Source: Spirochaetaceae bacterium (GTDB taxonomy: Bacteria > Spirochaetota > Spirochaetia > Treponematales > Rectinemataceae). Taken from it: a DNA stretch of 42,630 nt. The notes under the pieces were generated by a model that saw only the letters and a list, made by a program, of their open reading frames with translations, was not told where the DNA came from and searched no databases. Numbering within the stretch: position 1 is the stretch's first letter; each line of letters starts with the position of its first letter. A program made the position numbers and the translations under genes. The stretch spans positions 1-42,630 of the forward strand of contig JANXYO010000115.1 in assembly GCA_025356015.1 (NCBI GenBank), given 5' to 3'. Of this stretch, positions 1 through 7,378 are shown piece after piece.

Positions 1-1
1 C

Positions 2-625
2 CAGGAGATCAAGGACGACACGGTGAGCATCGCCGAGGCCATGAGTCCGGGCCCGGGCTGGATTGTCATCCACGCGGACGCTGAAGGGCGGGCGGGGACT
101 GTCATCGGCTACTCGGCCCTCGGCCCTGGCCTCAATCGGAATGTCCTCGTGAGGATCGATGCCTACTCGGCCACGCCGACCCTCCACGCCGTCCTCCACA
201 GGGACTCAGGCAAGGTCGGGGCCTACGAATTCCCCGGCCCCGACCTTCCCCTGGTCGCCGGAGGGGCCGAGGTTTCTCGGCCCTTCAAGGTCACCGGGAT
301 CGACAGCCGCGTCCGCGTCAGGGACCAGAGGGTCAGCCAGGGGACAGTGACCATCGCCGAGGTCCTCAGCGAGGCTCCGGCTTGGCTCGTGATCCACGCC
401 GACGCCAGGGGCAAGCCGGGGCCCGTGATCGGCCACGCCCCTGTGCCAGTAGGCCTCGTCAAGGACCTGATCGTCCCGATCATGGAGGCGAGGGCCACGG
501 ATCGGCTCTATGCAATGCTCCATACCGACGCCGGCATTGTCGGCACCTACGAGTTCCCCGGCCCCGACATCCCGGTTCTCGTCGACGGCGAGATGGTCTC
601 CCCCCACTTCGTCCTGGTCAGGTAG
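2..625 (+). CDS. DUF7282-repeat protein, 5' end outside window
   Basis: The reading frame is open from the window edge (codon at 2-4) to TAG at 623-625, so the N-terminus is missing. About 207 residues are visible. They form two tandem copies of one domain of roughly 90 residues, each starting with a V[ST]IAE motif, followed by W[IL]VIHAD, a hydrophobic middle, LH.D.G..G.YEFPGPD and a final [FV]. The sequence just before the first copy (KDDT) matches the linker before the second, so more copies may lie upstream. This repeat looks like DUF7282, an all-beta domain of secreted or surface proteins of unknown function in archaea and bacteria. The GTG at 23 is an internal codon of the first repeat, not a convincing start. 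The family name is from memory; the duplication is directly visible. Confidence 0.7.
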   Translation, partial: QEIKDDTVSIAEAMSPGPGWIVIHADAEGRAGTVIGYSALGPGLNRNVLVRIDAYSATPTLHAVLHRDSGKVGAYEFPGPDLPLVAGGAEVSRPFKVTGIDSRVRVRDQRVSQGTVTIAEVLSEAPAWLVIHADARGKPGPVIGHAPVPVGLVKDLIVPIMEARATDRLYAMLHTDAGIVGTYEFPGPDIPVLVDGEMVSPHFVLVR

Positions 626-631
626 CGTCCC

Positions 632-661
632 TTGACGGCAGCCAGCTCGGGGGGATAGACT
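632..661 (+). promoter_or_regulatory. trp operon promoter, sigma-70 type
   Basis: TTGACG (632-637, 5 of 6 to consensus) and TAGACT (656-661, 4 of 6) are separated by 18 bp, predicting a start near 668 and a leader of about 48 nt. The leader has no obvious leader peptide with Trp codons, no T-box-like structure and no strong terminator hairpin, so attenuation is not evident. The same -10 (TAGACT) with an 18-bp spacer appears before the hydroxyacid dehydrogenase gene. Confidence 0.5.
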
Positions 662-715
662 CGGCCCCAGACGTTACTACCGACAGAAGCGCATCGTCAG
701 GAGAGATTAAAAACC

Positions 716-2218
716 GTGATACGTCCATCCCGCTCCGATTACCTCAGGTCAGCGAGACAGGGGCACATCGTCCCCGTCCTCAAGGAGATCCGGGCCGACC
801 GCATCACCCCCATCGATGCCCTCTTCGCCCTTAATGGATCCTACCTCCTCGAGTCGGCCGAGCGGGGGGCCTTTGGCCGCTATTCCTTCCTCGGCTGCGA
901 GACCATCCTGGGCCTCAGGATAGAGGGCGAGGCCTGCGTGGTCAGCGAGGGCGGCCAGAGCCGGAGCTTTGTCTCGAGCGACCCGCTGCTCGCCATCGCC
1001 GACCTCATGCGCTCCCACCCCTACCTCGGCGAGGGCGGGTTTTCCCCCTTCCCCGGCGGGGCCGTGGGCTATCTCGGCTACGACGCGGCGAGGCGCTGGG
1101 AGAACCTGGGCGATGCCTCGGCCAAGCGGGGCCTGGGCCTGCCCGACGGGATGTTCATGATCACCCGCTACACCCTGGTCTTCGACAACCTCATGCACAC
1201 CTTGAGGATCGTTTCCAATTCGAGGCTCGAAGGCAGTCCCGAGGAGGCATGGGCCGATTCAATCGCCGGGATCGAGGCGATCGAGGCCGCCCTCGCGGCC
1301 TCGGCGACCGGGCGCGCAGAGCAGCGCTCCCCGCCGAGGACTGGCCCCCTCAAATCCAACATGGAGCGGGCCGCCTTCGAGGCGGCGGCCCTGAAGGCGA
1401 GGGAGCTCATCGAGGCCGGCGAGGCGAGTCAGGTGGTCCTCTCCCAGCGTTTCAGCGCCGAGTTCTCGGGCTCGGCCTTCGAGGCCTACCGCGCCCTGCG
1501 TTCCATAAACCCCTCTCCCTACATGTTCTACCTCGATTTCGGCGACTTCATCCTTTTCGGCGCCTCCCCCGAGGTCATGGTGAGGGTCGAGGACAGAAGG
1601 GCGGTCATGAGGCCCCTCGCCGGCACCGCCAGGAGGGGGGCCGACAGGGCCGAGGACCTGGCCATCGAGGCCTCCCTCGTCGCCGACGAGAGGGAAAGGG
1701 CCGAGCACCTCATGCTCATGGATCTCGCGCGCGGCGAGCTCGGCCGGGTCGCCGAGGCCGGCTCGGTGAGGGTGGACCGCATGATGGAGGTCGAGCGCTT
1801 CTCCCATGTCATGCACCTCGTCTCCGAGGTCTCCTGCGATCTCGCTCCCGGCCTCGACCAGTACGATGTCATCAGGTCGGTCTTCCCCGCCGGGAGCGTC
1901 TCGGGCCTGCCCAAGATCAGGGCCATGGAGATCATCGACAGGCTCGAGGCCGACAGGCGTGGCCCCTACGGGGGGCTGATCGGCTATTTCAGCTACGCTG
2001 GAGGCTTCGATTCCTGCATCGCTATCCGCTCCGCCCTCGTGAAGGACGGGATGATCCACATCCAGTCAGGCTCGGGTATCCTGGGCGACTCCGATCCCGC
2101 CGCCGAGTACGAGGAGAGCCTCGACAAGGCCGCGGCCCTCTTCGCCGCCCTCGGCAGCGAGGCCCCGCGCCAGTCCCCGGGTATCAGGCCGACGGGCTCG
2201 AGCGGAGGCATCAGATGA
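716..2218 (+). CDS. trpE: anthranilate synthase component I
   Basis: The product (500 aa, family-typical length) makes anthranilate from chorismate, the first committed step of tryptophan synthesis. The GTG start follows AGGAGAG at 699-705. The N-terminal LLES motif (about residues 41-44) corresponds to the tryptophan-feedback site of TrpE. The chorismate-binding half shows ASPE, PLAGT (alanine typical of TrpE rather than PabB), AEHLMLMDL and YGG.IGY. Two normally conserved motifs differ: the usual RND before LGR is RGE (residues 339-341), and SGAPK is SGLPK (Leu398). The Mg-binding glutamates appear intact. The stop overlaps the trpGD start (ATGA). Its amidotransferase partner lacks catalytic residues, so this subunit may work with free ammonia, which TrpE proteins can do in isolation. 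Identity is very likely; the consequence of the motif changes is unknown. Confidence 0.95.
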   Translation: MIRPSRSDYLRSARQGHIVPVLKEIRADRITPIDALFALNGSYLLESAERGAFGRYSFLGCETILGLRIEGEACVVSEGGQSRSFVSSDPLLAIADLMRSHPYLGEGGFSPFPGGAVGYLGYDAARRWENLGDASAKRGLGLPDGMFMITRYTLVFDNLMHTLRIVSNSRLEGSPEEAWADSIAGIEAIEAALAASATGRAEQRSPPRTGPLKSNMERAAFEAAALKARELIEAGEASQVVLSQRFSAEFSGSAFEAYRALRSINPSPYMFYLDFGDFILFGASPEVMVRVEDRRAVMRPLAGTARRGADRAEDLAIEASLVADERERAEHLMLMDLARGELGRVAEAGSVRVDRMMEVERFSHVMHLVSEVSCDLAPGLDQYDVIRSVFPAGSVSGLPKIRAMEIIDRLEADRRGPYGGLIGYFSYAGGFDSCIAIRSALVKDGMIHIQSGSGILGDSDPAAEYEESLDKAAALFAALGSEAPRQSPGIRPTGSSGGIR

Positions 2219-3810
2219 CCCTCATCATCGACAACTACGACTCCTTCGCCTGGAACCTCGCCCAGGCCTTCATGCGCCTCGGCGAGGAGGTGAAGGTCCT
2301 GAGGAACGACGGGATCGACCTCGACGACGCCGAGGCCCTCGACTTCGACCGACTCGTCATCGCCCCCGGCCCCGGGCATCCCGAGGGGGCAGGCAGGTGC
2401 ATCGAGCTGATAAGGGCCTTCGCCGGGCGCAAGCCCATCCTCGGCGTGGGCCTGGGCCATCTCGCCATCGCTGTCGCCTTCGGGGCCGTCGTCGCGAGGG
2501 CAGAGCGGGTGATGCACGGCAAGAGCGACTCGGTCGAGCACGACGGCCTCGCCCTCTTCCGCGACCTGCCAAACCCGGTCCGGGTCGTGCGCTACCATTC
2601 CCTCGCCGTCAGCGAATCGAGCCTGCCCGCTGGCTTCGAGGTGAGCGCGAGGTCCTCCGATGGCGACATCATGGGAATCAGGAACGCGGCCCGCAGGCTC
2701 GAGGGCCTGCAGTTCAGCCCCGAGTCGGCGGGTACCGAGGAAGGACAACGCATCATCGCCAACTTCCTAAGCGGGGCCCAGGAGGCACCCTCGATCAAGG
2801 CCCTGCTCAGGGGTCTCTCCTCCCGCCGTGACATGACGCGCTCCGAGGCCCGCAGCCTCATGGACAGGATCGCCGAGGGTGTCGCGACCGAGGCCCAGGT
2901 CGGGGCCCTCCTCGCGGCGATGACGGTGAAGGGACCCACCGTCGAGGAACTCACGGGCTTCGCCCTGTCCCTTCGCGAACGGGCCGTCCCCCTGCCCCTG
3001 CCACCCGGGACCCGGCTGACAGACACCTGTGGCACAGGCGGGGACAACTCGGGGAGCTTCAACATCTCGACCGCCGCGGCCTTCGTAGCGGCGGGAGCGG
3101 GAGCGCGCATCGCGAAGCACGGCAATCGCTCGGTCACCTCGCGCTCGGGCTCGGCCGACGTCCTCGAGGCGATGGGGGTGTCGACGAGGATGAGCCCGGC
3201 CGCCGCGGCCGCGGCCATCAAGGAGGCGGGCATGGCCTTCCTCTTCGCCCCCGCCTACCACCCCGCCTTCAAGAACATCGGCTCGGCCCGGCGCGAGCTG
3301 GGCTTCCGCACCCTCTTCAACATGATCGGCCCCCTGCTTAACCCCGCGAGGGCGAGCTCCCAGGTGGTCGGCGTCTATGCGAGCGAGCTGACCGAGACGG
3401 TCGCCGCCGTCCTCGCCGAGCTGGGTGTCGAGGAGGCCCTGGTCGTCCACGGCCACGACGGCATCGACGAGATCAGTCTCGCCGAGGCTACCAAGGTCAC
3501 CCAGCTGCGCCAGGGCTGGACCAGGACTTGGACCCTCGACCCGGCGGAGTATGGCTTCGAGCCCTGCGCCCGCTCCGACCTCAAGGGAGGGGAGGCCAGG
3601 GCCAACGCGCGCATCATCGAGGGCATCCTCGACGGAGAGCCGGGACCGCGCCGCGACGTCGTCGTCCTCAACGCCGCGGCGGCCATATTGGTCTCGGGGC
3701 TCGAGGCCGACTACAGGAGGGCCATCGGCTCGGCCCAGGCATCGATAGACTCAGGCAGGGCCGCCGCCGTCCTCGCCTCCTTGCGAAGGCTCTCGGGCAA
3801 GGCGGGATGA
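2215..3810 (+). CDS. trpGD: TrpG(pseudo-glutaminase)-TrpD fusion: anthranilate phosphoribosyltransferase
   Basis: A 531-residue fusion like enterobacterial TrpD. Residues 1-190 have the TrpG glutamine-amidotransferase fold: DNYDSF, PGPGHPEGAG, HGK, RYHSLAV. The nucleophile motif, normally G[IV]CLGHQ, reads GVGLGHL, so Cys is Gly79 and Gln is Leu. The motif normally FHPES reads FSPES, so the catalytic His is Ser168, with Glu170 kept. Two of three triad residues are gone while structural motifs remain. Residues from about 198 form TrpD, which joins PRPP and anthranilate; it has CGTGGD (272-277), NIST, KHGNRSVTSRSGSADVLEA and RRELGFRTLFN, all typical of active enzymes. The start overlaps the trpE stop and the stop overlaps the trpC start (ATGA both times). 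TrpD activity is expected; glutaminase activity is not. A structural or ammonia-channelling role for the first half is inference. Confidence 0.93.
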   Translation: MTLIIDNYDSFAWNLAQAFMRLGEEVKVLRNDGIDLDDAEALDFDRLVIAPGPGHPEGAGRCIELIRAFAGRKPILGVGLGHLAIAVAFGAVVARAERVMHGKSDSVEHDGLALFRDLPNPVRVVRYHSLAVSESSLPAGFEVSARSSDGDIMGIRNAARRLEGLQFSPESAGTEEGQRIIANFLSGAQEAPSIKALLRGLSSRRDMTRSEARSLMDRIAEGVATEAQVGALLAAMTVKGPTVEELTGFALSLRERAVPLPLPPGTRLTDTCGTGGDNSGSFNISTAAAFVAAGAGARIAKHGNRSVTSRSGSADVLEAMGVSTRMSPAAAAAAIKEAGMAFLFAPAYHPAFKNIGSARRELGFRTLFNMIGPLLNPARASSQVVGVYASELTETVAAVLAELGVEEALVVHGHDGIDEISLAEATKVTQLRQGWTRTWTLDPAEYGFEPCARSDLKGGEARANARIIEGILDGEPGPRRDVVVLNAAAAILVSGLEADYRRAIGSAQASIDSGRAAAVLASLRRLSGKAG

Positions 3811-4604
3811 GCACCCTCGACGAGATCCTCGAGGCCCGCCGGGCCGCGGTGGCAAGGAACTCAAGGGATCGCCCCTGGGCTTCCCTCGAGAGGCCATGGA
3901 AGCTCCCGGTTCCAGCTTTCGACAAAGCCTCTCCCTTCACCCTCATAGCCGAGTGCAAGTGCGCCTCTCCCTCGCGGGGCATCCTCGTCGAGGACTATGA
4001 CCCGGCGCGCCTCGCCCTGGCCTACGAGCGAGGAGGGGCCAGCGTGGTTTCCGTCCTCACCGAGCCCAGCCGCTTCTTTGGCCACGACTCCCATCTCGAG
4101 GCCGTGCGGGCCGCGGTCGGGCTCCCGATCCTCCGCAAAGACTTCATCTTCGACCCCTACCAGGTGAGGGAAGCCTGGGCCATCGGAGCCGACGCAGTCC
4201 TCCTCATCGCCGCTTGCCTTGATCCCCGCCTTGTCGAGGATCTCGCCGACGCAGCCCACGAACATGGCCTCGAGGTCCTCCTTGAGATCCATGGCAGGGA
4301 CGAGCTCGAGGGCATCGATTCCTCCCTGGCCGAGGCCATTGGGGTCAACGCCAGAAACCTCAGGGACCTCTCCCTTGACCCCGGCATGGTCTCATCGATA
4401 GCAGGCCTCCTGCCCAAGGAGGCCCTCAGGGTCGCCGAGTCCGGTCTGAAGAACCCCGCCACGGCCCAGGCCCTCTACCGACTGGGCTATCGCGGCTTCC
4501 TCGTGGGCGAGCACTTCGCGACAGCGGCCGAGCCCGAGGCCTCGGTCCTCTCCTTCGCCACCGCCCTCTCGGACTGTGCCTCCCGCCGGGGAGGCCCGCG
4601 TTGA
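3807..4604 (+). CDS. trpC: indole-3-glycerol-phosphate synthase
   Basis: The 265-aa TIM-barrel enzyme closes the indole ring from CdRP. Visible signatures: IAECK..SPSRG near residues 50-60 (catalytic Glu and Lys), LRKDFIFDPYQ (second Lys), LEVLLEIHGRDEL (catalytic Glu), GVNARNL (Asn) and VAESGL (Ser). Deviations are CKC where K[KR] is usual before ASPSRG, and GEHFA where GE[AS]LM is usual in the phosphate-binding loop near the C-terminus. ATG overlaps the trpGD stop as ATGA, and the TGA stop overlaps the TTG of trpF. It is monofunctional; trpF is a separate gene immediately downstream. Confidence 0.94.
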   Translation: MSTLDEILEARRAAVARNSRDRPWASLERPWKLPVPAFDKASPFTLIAECKCASPSRGILVEDYDPARLALAYERGGASVVSVLTEPSRFFGHDSHLEAVRAAVGLPILRKDFIFDPYQVREAWAIGADAVLLIAACLDPRLVEDLADAAHEHGLEVLLEIHGRDELEGIDSSLAEAIGVNARNLRDLSLDPGMVSSIAGLLPKEALRVAESGLKNPATAQALYRLGYRGFLVGEHFATAAEPEASVLSFATALSDCASRRGGPR

Positions 4605-5266
4605 GGCCCCTGGTCAAGATATGCGGCATCACCAATTACGAGGATGCAGCCCTGGCCCTCGAGCTTGGCGCCGACTTCATAGGCTTTGTCATGGCGCCCT
4701 CGCCGAGGAGGGTGGAGGCCGCATCGGTGGCCGCCATCGTCGCCCGCCTGAAAGACCGGGGCCTGCTCGCCCGGGCAAGGACGGTCGGGGTCTTCGTGAA
4801 CCAAGAGCCCTCCCTGATGGCCTCGATCATGGCCGAGGCCTCGCTCGACGAGGCCCAGATCCACGGGGACGAGGGCCTGGCCTTCTGCGAGGCCCTCCCC
4901 TTTCCCTGGTACCGCGCCCTCCGCGTCGCCGATGTCGCCGATGCCTTGCGGCTCGCCGGGCTCTGGGCCGGCTCGTCCTCGGGGCGCCTCCTCTTCGAGG
5001 CGGCTTCGGGCAGGGCCTACGGGGGGACGGGGGTCCAGGTCGACGCCGAGGCCGCGAGGGCGGCCCTCCTGGCCTGCAGGAGGACCGGCAAGCAGTTCTT
5101 CCTCGCCGGGGGCCTCGCTCCGGGCAATGTGGGCAGCGCAATACTCTCCCTCGGGCCCGACGGCATAGACGCCTCCTCGGGCCTCGAGGATTCTCCGGGC
5201 AGGAAATCGGCCGAGGCGCTCAGGCGTTTCTTCGCAGCGATCGCGGCGGCCTCGGGCGGGAGATGA
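4601..5266 (+). CDS. trpF: phosphoribosylanthranilate isomerase
   Basis: The 221-aa protein isomerises PRA to CdRP. It starts with TTG overlapping the trpC stop (TTGA), so expression probably depends on coupling. KICGIT near the N-terminus carries the general-base Cys (Cys8). The second catalytic position, an Asp in the LLLD motif seven residues before GGTG, is Glu133 here (RLLFEAASGRAYGGTG). That is conservative but unusual. FLAGGL.P.NV and GIDASSGLE near the end are typical phosphate-binding segments. There is a four-nucleotide gap to the trpB GTG. Confidence 0.93.
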   Translation: MRPLVKICGITNYEDAALALELGADFIGFVMAPSPRRVEAASVAAIVARLKDRGLLARARTVGVFVNQEPSLMASIMAEASLDEAQIHGDEGLAFCEALPFPWYRALRVADVADALRLAGLWAGSSSGRLLFEAASGRAYGGTGVQVDAEAARAALLACRRTGKQFFLAGGLAPGNVGSAILSLGPDGIDASSGLEDSPGRKSAEALRRFFAAIAAASGGR

Positions 5267-5270
5267 AAAA

Positions 5271-6569
5271 GTGAAACGACACGATGAGCGATACTTCGGA
5301 TCCTACGGGGGCCGCTACATACCCGAGGTCTTGAGGCCCGCCTTCGAGGAGCTCGAGAGGGCATGGGAATCGGCACGGAGCGACGAGGCCTTCTGGCTCG
5401 AGTTCGAGCGCCTGTGCGGCGACTACATCGGGCGGCCCACGCCCCTGTACCCTGCGGGAAATCTCTCGCGGGACCTGGGCGGCATCAGGGTCTACCTGAA
5501 GCTCGAGGGCCTCGCCCACACGGGGGCCCACAAGATCAACAACGCCCTCGGCCAGGCCCTCCTCGCGAAGCGCATGGGCAAGAAGCGGGTCATCGCCGAG
5601 ACGGGGGCCGGCCAGCACGGCCTCGCCACCGCCGCCGTGGCCGCCCGCTTCGGCCTCGAGTGCGAGGTCTTCATGGGCGAGGTGGACATGGCACGCCAGC
5701 ACCCGAACGTCTTCGCCATGAGGACCTTCGGGGCCACCGTGACCCCCGTCCATGACGGCTCGCGCACCCTCACCGACGCTGTGAACGCCGCGCTCAAGAA
5801 CTGGACCGAGCGGATCGCGGACACCCACTATGTCCTCGGCTCGGCCCTCGGCCCCCACCCCTACCCCGGCATGGTCGCCCGGTTCCAGTCCGTCATCGGA
5901 ATCGAGACGAGGCGGCAGATCATGGAGCGCGAGGGCCGCCTGCCCGACGCGATCTACGCCTGCGTGGGCGGTGGCTCCAATTCGATCGGCATCTTCGGCG
6001 CCTTCCTCGCGGACGACGTGAGCCTCGTCGGCGTCGAGGCCGGGGGCTCAGGGAGTGAGGCGGGCATGCACGCTGTGCGCATGGGTGGCAAGGCCAGGGT
6101 CGGGGTTGTCCAGGCCTACAAGTCCTATTTCCTCCAGGACGGCGACGGATCCCTCCTTCCCACCCATTCGGTGAGCGCCGGCCTCGACTACGCGGGCATA
6201 GGGCCCCAGCTCGCCTCACTCGGCGACTCGAAGAGGATCCGCTTCATCGAGGCGAGCGACGAGGAGGCGATCTCGGCCCTCCGCCGCACCGCCAGGGCCG
6301 AGGGCATCCTCCCCGCCCTCGAGTCGGCCCACGCCCTCGCCGGCCTCTTCCGCGAGGCCGGGAGCCTGGACAAGGGGAGGCTTGTGGTCGTCAACGTGTC
6401 AGGCAGGGGGGACAAGGACCTCTTCATCACCGCTCCCATCCTTGAGCGCTCAGACTGGATGGCCTTCCTCGAGAGGGAGCTCGACTCCTTGAGGACCCAG
6501 GCCCTGGCCGAAGCGTCCTTGGGCCAGGCCCGTGTGAAGCGACCCAGGCTCGACGGTGAGCCTTCATGA
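5271..6569 (+). CDS. trpB: tryptophan synthase beta chain
   Basis: The 432-residue PLP enzyme condenses indole and serine to tryptophan. The GTG start is preceded by a purine-rich GGGCGGGAGA. The upstream ATG at 5263 meets a stop after three codons and is rejected. The PLP lysine is Lys88 in HTGAHKINNALGQ; catalytic Glu is Glu110 in AETGAGQHG; the phosphate loop is GGGSNSIG (233-240); SGRGDKD is near 390. Departures from the TrpB1 consensus: KLEGL for K.EDL before HTG, and AGIGPQL (308-314) for PGVGPEH after SAGLDY. There is a C-terminal tail of about 30 residues beyond the usual end. Its stop overlaps the trpA ATG, consistent with a 1:1 alpha-beta complex that channels indole. Confidence 0.95.
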   Translation: MKRHDERYFGSYGGRYIPEVLRPAFEELERAWESARSDEAFWLEFERLCGDYIGRPTPLYPAGNLSRDLGGIRVYLKLEGLAHTGAHKINNALGQALLAKRMGKKRVIAETGAGQHGLATAAVAARFGLECEVFMGEVDMARQHPNVFAMRTFGATVTPVHDGSRTLTDAVNAALKNWTERIADTHYVLGSALGPHPYPGMVARFQSVIGIETRRQIMEREGRLPDAIYACVGGGSNSIGIFGAFLADDVSLVGVEAGGSGSEAGMHAVRMGGKARVGVVQAYKSYFLQDGDGSLLPTHSVSAGLDYAGIGPQLASLGDSKRIRFIEASDEEAISALRRTARAEGILPALESAHALAGLFREAGSLDKGRLVVVNVSGRGDKDLFITAPILERSDWMAFLERELDSLRTQALAEASLGQARVKRPRLDGEPS

Positions 6570-7378
6570 CCGGGGTCGATCGCATAACGCGTGACTTCGA
6601 CGGCCTCGGTGGCCGCATCGGCCTCATGACCCACGCGGTCTGCGGCTGGCCGTCAATGGAGGCCTCGAGGAGGATACTGCTCTCGGCCTCGCGTTCGGGC
6701 GCCGACTTCCTCGAGGCCCAGCTTCCCTTCAGCGAGCCCTCGGCGGATGGCCCCTTGATCGTCAAGGCCAACCACGAGGCCCTGCTCGCGGGATCGAGCA
6801 CGGCCGCGGCCCTCGCCATGCTCGCCGCGCTGCGTCGCGTCTGCGGGACGCCCATCCTCGTGATGAGCTATCTCAACACCCTCGTGTCGCGGGGCATCGA
6901 CAGCGTCCTTGAGCAGATGTCGGAAGCGGGCCTCGACGGCCTCATCGTGCCCGACTACCCCGACGACGAGCTCGAGTTCGAGCTCGCGGAGAAATGCGAG
7001 CGCTCGGGCATCGCCTTCGTGCCCCTCATCGCCCCCACCACGGGCCTCGGGCGCGCGGCCTCCCTCGCCTCGGCCTCGAACTCGCCCTTTGTCTACGCGG
7101 TGCTGAGGCTCGGTGTCACGGGGCGCAGGACTGAGCTAGGTGTCGAGGGCCTCGCCGCCCTCGACGCTATGCGGTCCCGGACGGGGAAGAAGGTAGCGGC
7201 CGGCTTTGGCATCGCGGAACGCTCCCAGATCGAGGCCCTCTCTGGCCACGCCGACTGCGCCATCGTCGGCTCGGCCCTTGTCGCCCGCGTCGACGCTGCC
7301 CTCGCCTCGGGGGAAGACCCCGCCGAGGCGGTGGCCTCATTCGTCGCTTCCCTAGCTAGAAGCCCCAGCGGAAGCTGA
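6566..7378 (+). CDS. trpA: tryptophan synthase alpha chain
   Basis: The 270-residue TIM-barrel enzyme cleaves indole-3-glycerol phosphate to indole and GAP. Catalytic Glu50 (FLEAQ) and Asp61 (SADGP) are present, as are VPD.P and a VTG loop. Deviations: LMTHAVCGWPS in place of the usual PYITAGDP segment, and PFSEP in place of PFSDP. The ATG overlaps the trpB stop. The last 23 bp overlap the tail of the convergent NlpC/P60 gene on the other strand, so there is no room for an intergenic terminator. It closes a complete six-gene trp operon. Confidence 0.92.
   Translation: MTGVDRITRDFDGLGGRIGLMTHAVCGWPSMEASRRILLSASRSGADFLEAQLPFSEPSADGPLIVKANHEALLAGSSTAAALAMLAALRRVCGTPILVMSYLNTLVSRGIDSVLEQMSEAGLDGLIVPDYPDDELEFELAEKCERSGIAFVPLIAPTTGLGRAASLASASNSPFVYAVLRLGVTGRRTELGVEGLAALDAMRSRTGKKVAAGFGIAERSQIEALSGHADCAIVGSALVARVDAALASGEDPAEAVASFVASLARSPSGS

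Noticed and set aside
626-715. trp attenuator or T-box leader
   Set aside because: The leader is only about 48 nt, with no Trp-rich leader peptide, no terminator/antiterminator pair and no T-box consensus.
5263-5274. ATG start for trpB at 5263
   Set aside because: It reads three codons then TGA; GTG at 5271 continues into a full TrpB.
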